This document shows positions 45,009-52,817 of a stretch of DNA of 64,000 nucleotides, piece by piece. Numbering within the stretch: the first letter of the stretch is position 1; every line of letters starts with the position of its first letter. The notes under the pieces were generated by a model. That model was not told the DNA's origin and made no database searches. It worked only from the letters and a program-made list of their open reading frames with translations. The stretch is from contig NZ_VCQU01000002.1 in NCBI RefSeq assembly GCF_012932915.1, positions 310,001 to 374,000 on the forward strand. The letters are read 5' to 3'. The position numbers and the translations under genes were made by a program. This DNA is from Antrihabitans stalactiti. Lineage in GTDB: Bacteria; Actinomycetota; Actinomycetes; Mycobacteriales; Mycobacteriaceae.

Positions 45009-46751
45009 TCAGGCCAAGCGTAGGTAGGCAGCGCCTGCCGACTCCGCCCGGACCGCGTCGCGGGCAAGCTCGGCCCACCCTAGCCAACTGCCTGCACCGG
45101 CGGCCGGTTCGCGGTATCCCTCCGACGCAGCGACTATCCGCACTCCCGGGGAGTCCAGCCACCGCGCGATGAGCCCGACTTCCTCGGCCATCGCACCGCG
45201 CAAGGGCGATTGGTCCGGGACGACAGTCTCCGCAGCGGCGGTGAGCGCAGCGACGACCGGCATCGGGGCGACGCCTCGGGCCGCGATGCCTGCCGAGGCC
45301 AAGCGACCGGATCGGACGACGATCAGCTCCCAGCCGCCCTCGATCGCGGGCCGGGCTGCGACGAGTTCGGTGATCGAGGCCACCGCAACCAGGCGCTGCA
45401 ACTTGCGCAGTGCCAGCACCACCGCTGCCGCGCGATCGCGGACTCGTGCGGCACTTTCGAACAGCTCGGCATCCGACAGGCGCTCGATGCGTGCTCGAAT
45501 GCGGTGCAACGGCGCGTCGTCGGTGCCGGCGATCAGGGCCACGGCCTTCGCGGCTGCCTCGGCGTACTCCTCGGCCGTCTGCAGCGGCTGTATAGAGGAC
45601 GCCGGGCAGCCACCGACCGCTGCGGGTGGGCAGTTCTTACCGTGCACGCCGGACGCCCCGATGCGGTCGGTGCAGGTCCGTATTCCGCAGTATTCGGCGA
45701 TGGTGGCCGCGACATCGGCAGCGTCGGTGCGCGAGCCGAACGGTCCGAGGGCGTTCGGTGTCGCCTTTCGGGTCAGGCTGAACCGTGGAAACGGCTCGTC
45801 GGTCAGCGACGCCCACCACGCCCGTTTCGGAAACTTCGACCGTCGGTTGTACGGGGGAGTGTGTGCGACGAGCAAGCGCAGCTCGCGCACGCCTGCTTCC
45901 AACGCGTGGGCGCACTCGACGTGATCGACCCGCTCTGCCAGCGCCACCATTTCCTTCATCCGGCCGCGCGTCTCGGAGCCGGTGAAGTAGTTGCGGACAC
46001 GGCGCTGCAGGTTCACTGCCGTGCCTATATATAGGGCCTCGTTCGATGGACCGCGGAAGAGATAGACACCAGGAGTGCGCGGCAACCCCGCAGCGAGAGA
46101 CCGCTTGGCCCGCTGCCCCGACGACACCGCAGGCAAATAGTCGACGAGCTCGCTGAAGCTGTGCACGCCCTGGTTGCCGACTCGCTCGAAAAGGGCGTGC
46201 AGCACGTCGACAGTCGCCCGTGCGTCATCGAGGGCTCGGTGCGTCGGCTGTGTGGTCGCAGCAAACAGAGAGGCCAGCGCCGACAGCCGGACCGATGGGG
46301 CTTCGTCACGCGTCAGGACGCGGCGGGCGAGCTGCACGGTGCACAGCACCTTGAACGCAGGCCACTCGACATTGCATTGCTTCGCTGCCGCTCGCAGGAA
46401 TCCGGTATCGAACTGGGCGTTGTGCGCGACGAGGACCGCGCCCGCCGCGAACTCCAGGAAACTCGGCAGCACGCGCTCGATGCGCGGTGCGCCCAGCACC
46501 ATTGCCGTGGTGATTCCGGTGATCTCGACGATGAGCGGCGGTATGGATCGCCCGGGATCGACCAGCGTCGCGAGTTCACCGATCACCTCGCCACCGCGAA
46601 TCTTGACCGCGCCGATCTCGGTGATCGCGTCTGCTGTCGGGCTGCCACCTGTGGTTTCCAGGTCGACGACGACGAATGTCGTGTCTCGCAGCGGCGTATC
46701 CAGCTCGTCGAACGCCAATTGGCGGCCGATACGCGCTGGTGCGGTGCTCAC
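45009..46751 (-). CDS. DEDD exonuclease with GIY-YIG (UvrC-like) domain
   Basis: A 580-residue fusion. Residues about 25-190 form a DEDDh 3'-5' exonuclease like DnaQ ([36 protein letters not shown]). Residues about 220-310 form a GIY-YIG nuclease with [31 protein letters not shown] UvrC-like middle with a Cys-rich segment ([21 protein letters not shown]) follows. It is the Rv2191 counterpart, likely involved in DNA repair. GTG 46751 was chosen because TACGCT (46764-46759) ends 8 nt upstream (leaderless). Confidence 0.9.
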   Translation of the reverse strand: MSTAPARIGRQLAFDELDTPLRDTTFVVVDLETTGGSPTADAITEIGAVKIRGGEVIGELATLVDPGRSIPPLIVEITGITTAMVLGAPRIERVLPSFLEFAAGAVLVAHNAQFDTGFLRAAAKQCNVEWPAFKVLCTVQLARRVLTRDEAPSVRLSALASLFAATTQPTHRALDDARATVDVLHALFERVGNQGVHSFSELVDYLPAVSSGQRAKRSLAAGLPRTPGVYLFRGPSNEALYIGTAVNLQRRVRNYFTGSETRGRMKEMVALAERVDHVECAHALEAGVRELRLLVAHTPPYNRRSKFPKRAWWASLTDEPFPRFSLTRKATPNALGPFGSRTDAADVAATIAEYCGIRTCTDRIGASGVHGKNCPPAAVGGCPASSIQPLQTAEEYAEAAAKAVALIAGTDDAPLHRIRARIERLSDAELFESAARVRDRAAAVVLALRKLQRLVAVASITELVAARPAIEGGWELIVVRSGRLASAGIAARGVAPMPVVAALTAAAETVVPDQSPLRGAMAEEVGLIARWLDSPGVRIVAASEGYREPAAGAGSWLGWAELARDAVRAESAGAAYLRLA

Positions 46752-46758
46752 GGGCGTC

Positions 46759-46764
46759 AGCGTA
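46759..46764 (-). promoter_or_regulatory. Leaderless -10 box (TACGCT)
   Basis: On the minus strand TACGCT ends 8 nt before GTG 46751. Confidence 0.4.
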
Positions 46765-46876
46765 TGGCGGCCCACCGACAGCGCCGACCGACGCGCCGGA
46801 CCGCCGAACTTGTCGGTGGTGAGCGCTAGCTTTCCGGCGTATCGGCCGTCATCTCGGCCGTTTCGGGCGTTCGGAG

Positions 46877-47170
46877 ATGGGGATCACAGTGATTGTCGAT
46901 TGCAATGAATGCGCTGTCAGAGGCACCGCGTGCGCGGAATGCGTTGTCACCGTTCTGCTCGGTCCACCGGCGCTGCCACGGCACCCGCATGCCCCTACTA
47001 CTGGGGGCACCGAGCGATTTCGGTTTGACCAGGAAGAACAGGACGCGATTGCGGTGCTGGCCGAAGCGGGGATGGTCCCTGTTTTGCGGCTTGTTTCGGT
47101 ACGCAACTCGAGCGCTGCACGCGGCGTGTCGCCGGATGGCGTCGAAAGTGACCCCCGTCGCATCGGCTGA
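46877..47170 (+). CDS. Conserved small protein of Mycobacteriales
   Basis: A 97-residue protein starting [28 protein letters not shown], with three C-x2-C/C-x8-C-like cysteines, and ending in [23 protein letters not shown] recognise this layout from small conserved proteins in mycobacteria and rhodococci; the four cysteines suggest metal binding. The alternative start is GTG 46889. Function unknown. Overlapping minus-strand frames of similar length look non-coding (Ser/Arg/Thr-rich). Confidence 0.75.
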   Translation: MGITVIVDCNECAVRGTACAECVVTVLLGPPALPRHPHAPTTGGTERFRFDQEEQDAIAVLAEAGMVPVLRLVSVRNSSAARGVSPDGVESDPRRIG

Positions 47171-47232
47171 AACGGGTTTAGGCCGAACCGGTCTGGGAAC
47201 GCGTCGCAGGTTAGACACCAGATTTATCGCTT

Positions 47233-47250
47233 CGTAACCTTTTCGAGACC
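47233..47250 (+). promoter_or_regulatory. Direct repeat CGTAACC-n4-CGAGACC
   Basis: Two 7-bp half-sites, CGTAACC and CGAGACC, are spaced 11 bp start to start, upstream of the riboswitch. The same pair is found at 48153-48170 before the second NlpC/P60 gene. The spacing fits a response regulator such as MtrA, which controls wall hydrolases in related bacteria; that assignment is inference. Confidence 0.45.
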
Positions 47251-47264
47251 TTGCGGAGTCTTGC

Positions 47265-47432
47265 TGAGCAACCTTGCACAGCACCGCGGGTCACCGCCAA
47301 ATCGGCCGCCACACAAGGCGGACGAGCCGGGAACCCAGGTTCTTCTGGGGTGAATCCCGCGGACGTCGCACTAGCGATCACGCGGGTAGGGCTGACGATT
47401 CCCAGCCCGAACCCGTCAGCTAACTCGGCAGG
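47265..47432 (+). ncRNA. c-di-AMP riboswitch (ydaO/yuaA type)
   Basis: The leader of the NlpC/P60 gene holds the conserved ydaO blocks in order: GAGCCGGGAACCCAGG, then GGGGTGAATCCCGC, GTAGGGCTGACGATTCCC and CCCGAACCCGTCAGCTAAC. It ends in TCGGCAGG about 30 nt before the start codon. This class binds cyclic di-AMP and in actinobacteria lies mainly before wall-hydrolase genes. No clear terminator lies between it and the gene, so control may be on translation or by a downstream structure. Confidence 0.85.
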
Positions 47433-47462
47433 TGGATGAAAACGGAACGGAGCACTACTTTC

Positions 47463-48008
47463 ATGGCGTCACTCAGTTCGCACCGACAAGCGCGTCGTGC
47501 AGCCGTCGCCGGGGCGATCGCCCTCGGCGCAATGATTCTGCCTGCCACCCCCGCACTCGCCGACCCGGTCACCGTCCCGGGTATCGGAACTTTCGACGTC
47601 CCCTTCGCTGTCCCGCCGCTGCCGCCGATTCCGGGCGTTCCCACCCCGTTCGCGGCGCCGATCATCAGCGCAGGCGAGCAGGCCCTTCAAGCTGCGCAGA
47701 GCAAGCTCGGTTCCCCGTACGTCTGGGGCGCAACCGGCCCGAACGCCTTCGATTGCTCGGGTCTCGTCATGTGGGCCTACAACCAGGTCGGCGTCGGACT
47801 CCCGCGCACCAGCGAGTCGCAGGCCGGCGCGGGCTACGCGGTCTCGGTCGACGACCTGCGGCCCGGCGACATCGTCATCTACAACGGTGGTGGACACGCC
47901 GCCCTCTACGCAGGCGACGGAAACATCATTCACGCTTCCACCTCGGGTACCCCGGTGCAGTATGCGCCGTTGCACTCGATGGCGATTTACGCCGCACGAC
48001 GTATCTAA
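47463..48008 (+). CDS. Secreted NlpC/P60 peptidoglycan hydrolase (short form)
   Basis: A 181-residue protein: a signal peptide of about 33 residues ending ATPALA|DPV, a short Pro-rich stretch (about 36-62), and an NlpC/P60 domain with catalytic Cys in FDCSGLVMWAYNQVG, His in GGGHAALYAG and the third polar residue in IHASTSG. It cuts gamma-D-Glu-mDAP bonds in family members. Expression should respond to c-di-AMP through the riboswitch in its leader. A strong terminator follows. Confidence 0.92.
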   Translation: MASLSSHRQARRAAVAGAIALGAMILPATPALADPVTVPGIGTFDVPFAVPPLPPIPGVPTPFAAPIISAGEQALQAAQSKLGSPYVWGATGPNAFDCSGLVMWAYNQVGVGLPRTSESQAGAGYAVSVDDLRPGDIVIYNGGGHAALYAGDGNIIHASTSGTPVQYAPLHSMAIYAARRI

Positions 48009-48025
48009 TACAGAGCACGCGCGAC

Positions 48026-48056
48026 AGGTGGGCTGGGCAACCGGCCCACCTTTTTT
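48026..48056 (+). terminator. Rho-independent terminator
   Basis: AGGTGGGC / GCCCACCT hairpin followed by TTTTTT, 17 bp after the stop of the first NlpC/P60 gene. Confidence 0.85.
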
Positions 48057-48152
48057 GCGTGTAGGGTCCAGCGACCGAGGCTTGGGTAGCTCGCGGCACG
48101 CGATTCGTCGTGATCGAATCGTGTCTGCGCTGGACATCGATGTATGCCGTTC

Positions 48153-48236
48153 CGTAACCTATCCGAGACCTCGCGGAATATTTTCGCGGTCGTGGGCTGA
48201 TCTTCCCAGCCCTAGGCGTACCGGCCACCGCGACCG
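48153..48236 (+). promoter_or_regulatory. Leader similar to the riboswitch leader but without its core
   Basis: Starts with the CGTAACC/CGAGACC direct repeat (48153-48170), then GCGGA, then the hairpin GGGCTGATCTTCCCAGCCC (48194-48212), which resembles a segment of the riboswitch at 47388-47407. The conserved middle blocks are missing. Confidence 0.5.
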
Positions 48237-48266
48237 GTGCATGACGGAAGAACGGAGACTCGTTCC

Positions 48267-49328
48267 GTGGCGCTACAGCGTTTCAAGCGTTCGCTCGGCG
48301 GCGCAGTTGCCGTCGGCCTCTTTGCGGTCGCTTTGGTAGGAGTTCCCGCCGGTCCCGCGGCGGCAGACCCGGTGGCGTTACCCGGCAACGCGAGTGATGC
48401 GGTCCAGAAGTTGACGGAGCTTGCTCGGCAGTCCGAGCAGTTGAACGAAGCGATCCACAACGCCCAGATCGACCTGGATCAAAAGGTCGGAGCCCAGAAG
48501 GACGCCGAAGCCAGGCAAGCCGCGGATCAGCGTGCACTCGATGCCGCAAAAGGCATTGTGGCCGAGTATCAGCCGGTGATCGACAAGGTTGCAGCAGCCA
48601 ACTACCAAGGTGCGCGCACAACCAGGCTCTTCGCAGTCCTCACGAGCGACTCCCCGCAGCAGCTGCTCGATCAAATGTCCGCGATCGACGTGATCTCGAA
48701 CAAGACAACCACCCAAGTCGATACCTTCAGGGTCGCGATCAACGCTGCGGCCGGTGCCGAGAAGGCATCGCGCGCGTCCGCGGACGCTGCGCGCAACGTC
48801 GTCGAGCAGGCCAAGGCCGTCAGTGCGGACCTGCAGAAGAAGCAGAGCGAACTCCAGATCGCGATTGCACAGGTCACGGCGGCGTGGGCGCAGCTTTCAC
48901 CCGGCGACCAGGCGATGCTCGCAGGTGCAGCATTCCCGCCCGGGTTCGATCCGAGCGTTCTATTGCAGGGTCTGCCTGCGGGAACCGGCCTCGGTGCGCT
49001 GCAGGCTGCCCTCACCCGAGTCGGCGACTCGTACGTGTGGGGTGCGACCGGTCCGAACTCGTTCGACTGCTCAGGGCTGGTCGTATGGGCCTACCAGCAG
49101 GTAGGCAAGACGCTGCCGCGCTCGAGTCAGGCGCAGATGGCGGCCGGGACGCCCGTCCCGCGCGACCAGTTGCAGCCTGGTGATGTCATCGGGTTCTACG
49201 AAGACGCTTCGCACGTCGGAATCTACGTCGGCAACGGTCTGCTGATCCACGCCTCCACGTTCGGTGTACCTGTCGCCGTCGTGCCGCTGGATCGAGGCGG
49301 TCCGTTCTACGGCGCGCGCCGGTACTGA
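48267..49328 (+). CDS. Secreted NlpC/P60 hydrolase with coiled-coil domain (RipA/RipC-like)
   Basis: A 353-residue protein: signal peptide ending PAAA|DPVA, a long coiled-coil region (about 45-225, many Ala/Gln/Glu/Lys, typical of hydrolases regulated through FtsEX-like partners), and a C-terminal NlpC/P60 domain with catalytic Cys in FDCSGLVVWAYQQVG, His in SHVGIYVG and IHASTFG. It probably cleaves peptide stems at division or elongation. Start is GTG 48267 with CGGAGA upstream; ATG 48237 would add ten residues. Confidence 0.92.
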   Translation: MALQRFKRSLGGAVAVGLFAVALVGVPAGPAAADPVALPGNASDAVQKLTELARQSEQLNEAIHNAQIDLDQKVGAQKDAEARQAADQRALDAAKGIVAEYQPVIDKVAAANYQGARTTRLFAVLTSDSPQQLLDQMSAIDVISNKTTTQVDTFRVAINAAAGAEKASRASADAARNVVEQAKAVSADLQKKQSELQIAIAQVTAAWAQLSPGDQAMLAGAAFPPGFDPSVLLQGLPAGTGLGALQAALTRVGDSYVWGATGPNSFDCSGLVVWAYQQVGKTLPRSSQAQMAAGTPVPRDQLQPGDVIGFYEDASHVGIYVGNGLLIHASTFGVPVAVVPLDRGGPFYGARRY

Positions 49329-49344
49329 CGGCGGGTAGGAACGG

Positions 49345-50676
49345 ATTACCTCCCGCATTGCACGCTGGCAGCTCGCGGCCCTGATCGGGCTCGTCGCTGC
49401 CGTACTCGTCGCGATCGGCATCGTCGTGCTGCATCCGAGTCGCGACGATCTGCCGGGTTCCGGATCGCGCAGCACCTCGACGGCCAACCCGTTCGATGCC
49501 GCGCGCCGAGCAGCCGTGCAGAAGGTGCTCGACGAGTGGGCTGCCGCCTTGCGCAACGACGACGCCGACGCCCTGCCCGCACTGTTCGACGAACGCGCGA
49601 GCGCTGGCTTCCTCGACCGTGAAGTGCGACGCGCACACAATCTCATCGGTGTACCCCTCGCGGACTGGGCATTCGAAATCAGTGCGGAGCCGGAAGTGCC
49701 GGTCACGCCCGAGGTATTCGACTCGTTGCAGGCCTCCGATGTGTGGGCTCCGGCGGTGTATCTCCGATACGCCGTCGCGGGGCCCGATGCGGTCTCGACC
49801 CGCAAACCAGTGTCGCTCACCGTCGCCCGACGAGGCGATACGTGGAAACTCGTTTCCGACGATGCCGTTGGTGGCCGCCAAACGTGGCGTGGCCCATGGG
49901 ATTTCGGCCCGCTGGTGGCGGAGAAGGTGCCGAACGGCAACGGTCGCGAATCCGTCGTTCTCGGCCATCCCGAACAGCAGTCGACGATCGACAGTCTCGC
50001 CGCCGAGCTTGCGACCGCGGTGAGTGCGGTGACGGAACTGTGGGGTCCCGATTGGGCGGGCGCGGCGCTCGTCATCGCGGCCAGCGATCAGGAGGAGTTC
50101 ACAGAACTGGTCGGCACCGAGCACAGCGGGACAGAAATCGCCGCTGTCTCGATCTCGGATGCCGTCGCGAAGGGCACATCCGTCGTGAGTGGTCAGCGCA
50201 TCGTGTTCAGTCCGGAAGCCGCCGACCGTTTGACCGAGGTCACCCTTCGCACGGTGTTGCGGCACGAACTCACCCACGTCGCCGCTCGCGCGGCCACGGT
50301 CGACGGCTCGCCGCTGTGGATGCTCGAGGGTTTCGCAGACTATTCGGGTTATCGAAATTCGGACCTGTCGTTCCACCAGATCGCGCCGACGCTCACCGCG
50401 CAACTGCAGGCGGGCGGGCCGCCGACCGAGTTACCGACCGACGCCGACTTCTCCTCGCCCGATTCCGCAAGGCTGGCATACGAGGAAGGCTGGTCGATCT
50501 GCTCGTACGTCGCCACTCGGTACGGCGAGCAGAAGCTGGTCGCCCTCTATCGCCGCATCGCACAAGGACCGCTCGACGCCGCGGGCCTTGACCGAGCCTT
50601 GCGCGAGGTCCTCGGAATCGGCACCGACCAGTTCGTGAAAGGCTGGGGCGAGACGCTGATCGGCCACATGCCGTAG
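49345..50676 (+). CDS. Membrane-anchored protein with peptidase-like HELTH motif
   Basis: About 443 residues if translation begins at ATT 49345, the first possible start after the frame's stop at 49336-49338. This gives a short cytoplasmic end and one membrane helix (WQLAALIGLVAAVLVAIGIVVL). The extracellular part holds a domain of NTF2-like size and then RHELTHVAARAA, an HExxH zinc-peptidase motif (HELTH), with LEGFADYSGY downstream, as in peptidase MA-family proteins. Starting instead at GTG 49426 would lose the anchor. It follows the NlpC gene by 16 nt. It corresponds to a conserved gene of this locus in mycobacteria. Confidence 0.75.
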   Translation: MTSRIARWQLAALIGLVAAVLVAIGIVVLHPSRDDLPGSGSRSTSTANPFDAARRAAVQKVLDEWAAALRNDDADALPALFDERASAGFLDREVRRAHNLIGVPLADWAFEISAEPEVPVTPEVFDSLQASDVWAPAVYLRYAVAGPDAVSTRKPVSLTVARRGDTWKLVSDDAVGGRQTWRGPWDFGPLVAEKVPNGNGRESVVLGHPEQQSTIDSLAAELATAVSAVTELWGPDWAGAALVIAASDQEEFTELVGTEHSGTEIAAVSISDAVAKGTSVVSGQRIVFSPEAADRLTEVTLRTVLRHELTHVAARAATVDGSPLWMLEGFADYSGYRNSDLSFHQIAPTLTAQLQAGGPPTELPTDADFSSPDSARLAYEEGWSICSYVATRYGEQKLVALYRRIAQGPLDAAGLDRALREVLGIGTDQFVKGWGETLIGHMP

Positions 50677-50695
50677 CGCGCACCGCCAGGTTGAG

Positions 50696-50701
50696 TACGG
50701 T
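50696..50701 (+). promoter_or_regulatory. Leaderless -10 box (TACGGT)
   Basis: TACGGT ends 7 nt before ATG 50708 of pimB'. Confidence 0.5.
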
Positions 50702-50707
50702 GTTCGC

Positions 50708-51847
50708 ATGCCGCGCACCCTGCTGGTGACCAACGACTTTCCACCTCGCCCCGGTGGCATCCAGTCGTACTTGCATTCGCTGGCTACGCAGCTGCCCGGT
50801 GACGACCTCGTCGTCTATGCACCTCGGTGGCGGGGTGACAGCCATATTCGCTTCGACGCCAAGCAGCCGTTCGAGGTCGTCCGCCATCCGACGACGTTGA
50901 TGCTGCCGACTCCGCTCGTGGCCAGACGGGCTGCGCAGCTGATCGCCGACCGCGGGTGCGACAGTGCCTGGTTCGGGGCGGCAGCGCCGTTGGCCGTGCT
51001 CGCGCCGGTATTGCGGCGGGCTGGTGCGGAACGCATCGTTGCCAGCACACACGGCCACGAGGTGGGTTGGTCGATGCTGCCCGCCGCGCGGCAGACGCTG
51101 CGCGTGATCGGCGATCACACCGACGTCGTCACCTATGTCAGCGCCTATACCCGCGGCCGATTCGCGTCGGCCTTCGGTGCTCGAGCCGCGCTCGAGCATC
51201 TCCCGCCGGGCGTCGACACCGACGTTTTCAAACCCGATCCCGCGGCGCGAGAGGAGTTGCGCAAGCGATACGGACTCGGTGATCGCCCAACCGTCCTATG
51301 TCTGTCGCGTCTAGTACCGCGTAAAGGGCAGGACGTTCTGATCAAGTCCTTCGCGCGCGTCAAAGAGAAGATCGACGGCGCGGTCCTGGTGATCGTGGGC
51401 GGCGGTCCGTACGAGGACGCGCTACGCAAGCTCGTCGAAGGCCTCGGGTTGACCGGCGACGTCATCATCACCGGTGGCGTGCCCTCGGCCGAGTTGGCCG
51501 CACACCACACGATTGCCGACGTTTTTGCGATGCCATGCCGCACTCGCGGTGCCGGACTGGATGTCGAGGGCCTGGGCATCGTGTTTCTCGAGGCTTCTGC
51601 GACGGGTGTGCCTGTCGTGGCAGGGCGGTCGGGTGGTGCGCCGGAGACCGTCGTCGAGGGCAAAACGGGGACCGTCGTCAACGGCCGGGCGGGTGTAGAG
51701 GTGGCCGACGCGATCATCGAGATACTTTCCGACCGCGACCGCGCTGCTGCGATGGGGGCTGCGGGCCGGGAGTGGGTGAGCCAGAGTTGGCGGTGGGACG
51801 TGCTCGCCGCGAGGCTGACCGGGTTGCTTGGCTCCGAGGGGCATTGA
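50708..51847 (+). CDS. pimB: GDP-mannose-dependent phosphatidylinositol mannosyltransferase (GT4)
   Basis: A 379-residue GT-B glycosyltransferase. It begins PRTLLVTNDFPPRPGGIQSYLHSL, has a Rossmann-like C-terminal half with VLCLSRLVPRKGQDVLIKSF, and the nucleotide-sugar site GLGIVFLEASATGVPVVAGRSGG with the EX7E-like motif. It matches PimB' (Rv2188c), which adds the second mannose to phosphatidylinositol at the inner membrane face, a step of PIM and lipoarabinomannan synthesis. Start by leaderless promoter. Confidence 0.93.
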   Translation: MPRTLLVTNDFPPRPGGIQSYLHSLATQLPGDDLVVYAPRWRGDSHIRFDAKQPFEVVRHPTTLMLPTPLVARRAAQLIADRGCDSAWFGAAAPLAVLAPVLRRAGAERIVASTHGHEVGWSMLPAARQTLRVIGDHTDVVTYVSAYTRGRFASAFGARAALEHLPPGVDTDVFKPDPAAREELRKRYGLGDRPTVLCLSRLVPRKGQDVLIKSFARVKEKIDGAVLVIVGGGPYEDALRKLVEGLGLTGDVIITGGVPSAELAAHHTIADVFAMPCRTRGAGLDVEGLGIVFLEASATGVPVVAGRSGGAPETVVEGKTGTVVNGRAGVEVADAIIEILSDRDRAAAMGAAGREWVSQSWRWDVLAARLTGLLGSEGH

Positions 51848-51953
51848 GTCGATAGGCTCCTGCCCGTGAAGCAAGCATGAGCGAGCGCAGCGAGCGACAA
51901 ATTGGACACAGCGCCGCTGGGCGCGCTGCCACCGAGCGAAGCGAGGTTGCGGC

Positions 51954-52334
51954 GTGAGCAGCATTCAGGTCGCGGATCAGACGTTCGTTGCAGCACCTGC
52001 AGCGAGGGTGGCAGCGGCGGTCGCGTCGCCGTCACAGTGGCGGAACTGGTGGCCGGACCTCACTCTCGGCGTATCCGAAGACCGCGGTGAGAACGGCATC
52101 CGCTGGACCGTCGCGGGCGCGTTGTCCGGGACGATGGAAGTGTGGCTCGAGCCGTCACTCGACGGTGTGATCCTCCACTATTTTCTGCATGCCGAACCGA
52201 CCGGACAGTCCTACGACGGGCCGCGCGACCTGCTGGCTGCGATTCGCGCTCGGCGGGTTGCCGGTCGGCGCATGTCGTTCGAAGTGAAGGGCAAGTTGGA
52301 AGCGGGCCGCCGACCAGGCGAGCCGCCGGCCTGA
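51954..52334 (+). CDS. SRPBCC (START-like) family protein
   Basis: A 126-residue helix-grip-fold protein of the polyketide-cyclase/SRPBCC type (SIQVADQTFVAAPAARVAAAVASPSQWRNWWPDL). It lies just before a second SRPBCC gene and an ArsA ATPase, the Rv2186c-Rv2185c-Rv2184c arrangement. Such proteins bind hydrophobic ligands; the partner is unknown. Start is GTG 51954. The 106 bp upstream contain GAGCGNAGCGAG-type repeats of no clear meaning. Confidence 0.85.
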   Translation: MSSIQVADQTFVAAPAARVAAAVASPSQWRNWWPDLTLGVSEDRGENGIRWTVAGALSGTMEVWLEPSLDGVILHYFLHAEPTGQSYDGPRDLLAAIRARRVAGRRMSFEVKGKLEAGRRPGEPPA

Positions 52335-52379
52335 TCCATCTCCTCCAGCACAATCTCCTCGAAGGGACAGCGGTTCACG

Positions 52380-52817
52380 ATGGCCGATATGACAAAGCGG
52401 TCGATCATCATTTCCGCACCATCGGACCAGGTCATGGCCGTCATCGCGGATTTCGACCAGTACCCGGTGTGGGTTGCAGCAGCCAAGACGGTCGAGGTTG
52501 TCGAGACTGGTGCGAACGACCGCGCGCATATGGTCCGATTCGTCCTGGACGCGGGAATCGTCAAGGACAGTTACGATCTGGTCTACGACTGGGCCGCTGA
52601 CGGTAAATCCGTCAGTTGGCACTTGGTGCGCGGCGATCTTCAGAAATCGCAGTACGGCACCTACACCTTGGCGGACCAGCCCGGCGGCTGCACCGAGGTC
52701 ACCTACGAGCTCGCTGTCGATCTGAACATTCCCATGATCGGCATGTTCAAGCGGAAGGCAGAGAAAGTCATCACGGATACGGCGTTGAAGGAACTGAAGA
52801 AGAGAGTGGAAGGCTGA
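52380..52817 (+). CDS. SRPBCC (START-like) family protein
   Basis: A 145-residue SRPBCC protein starting ADMTKRSIIISAPSDQVMAVIADFDQYPVW, a complete helix-grip domain with the C-terminal helix NIPMIGMFKRKAEKVITDTAL. It corresponds to Rv2185c (TB16.3). AAGGGAC lies upstream of ATG 52380. Its stop overlaps the presumed start of the ArsA-type ATPase gene, implying coupled translation. Confidence 0.9.
   Translation: MADMTKRSIIISAPSDQVMAVIADFDQYPVWVAAAKTVEVVETGANDRAHMVRFVLDAGIVKDSYDLVYDWAADGKSVSWHLVRGDLQKSQYGTYTLADQPGGCTEVTYELAVDLNIPMIGMFKRKAEKVITDTALKELKKRVEG

Noticed and set aside
46826-47284. Minus-strand reading frames of 104-152 residues
   Set aside because: Ser/Thr/Arg-rich without motifs, opposite a small conserved plus-strand gene and the riboswitch upstream region.
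51848-51953. GAGCGAGCGCAGCGAGCG repeat as an insertion scar or missing fadD15
   Set aside because: Such GAGCGNAGCGAG strings are common in high-GC actinobacteria; nothing in the 106 bp resembles a gene remnant, and absence of fadD15 here may be normal for the genus.
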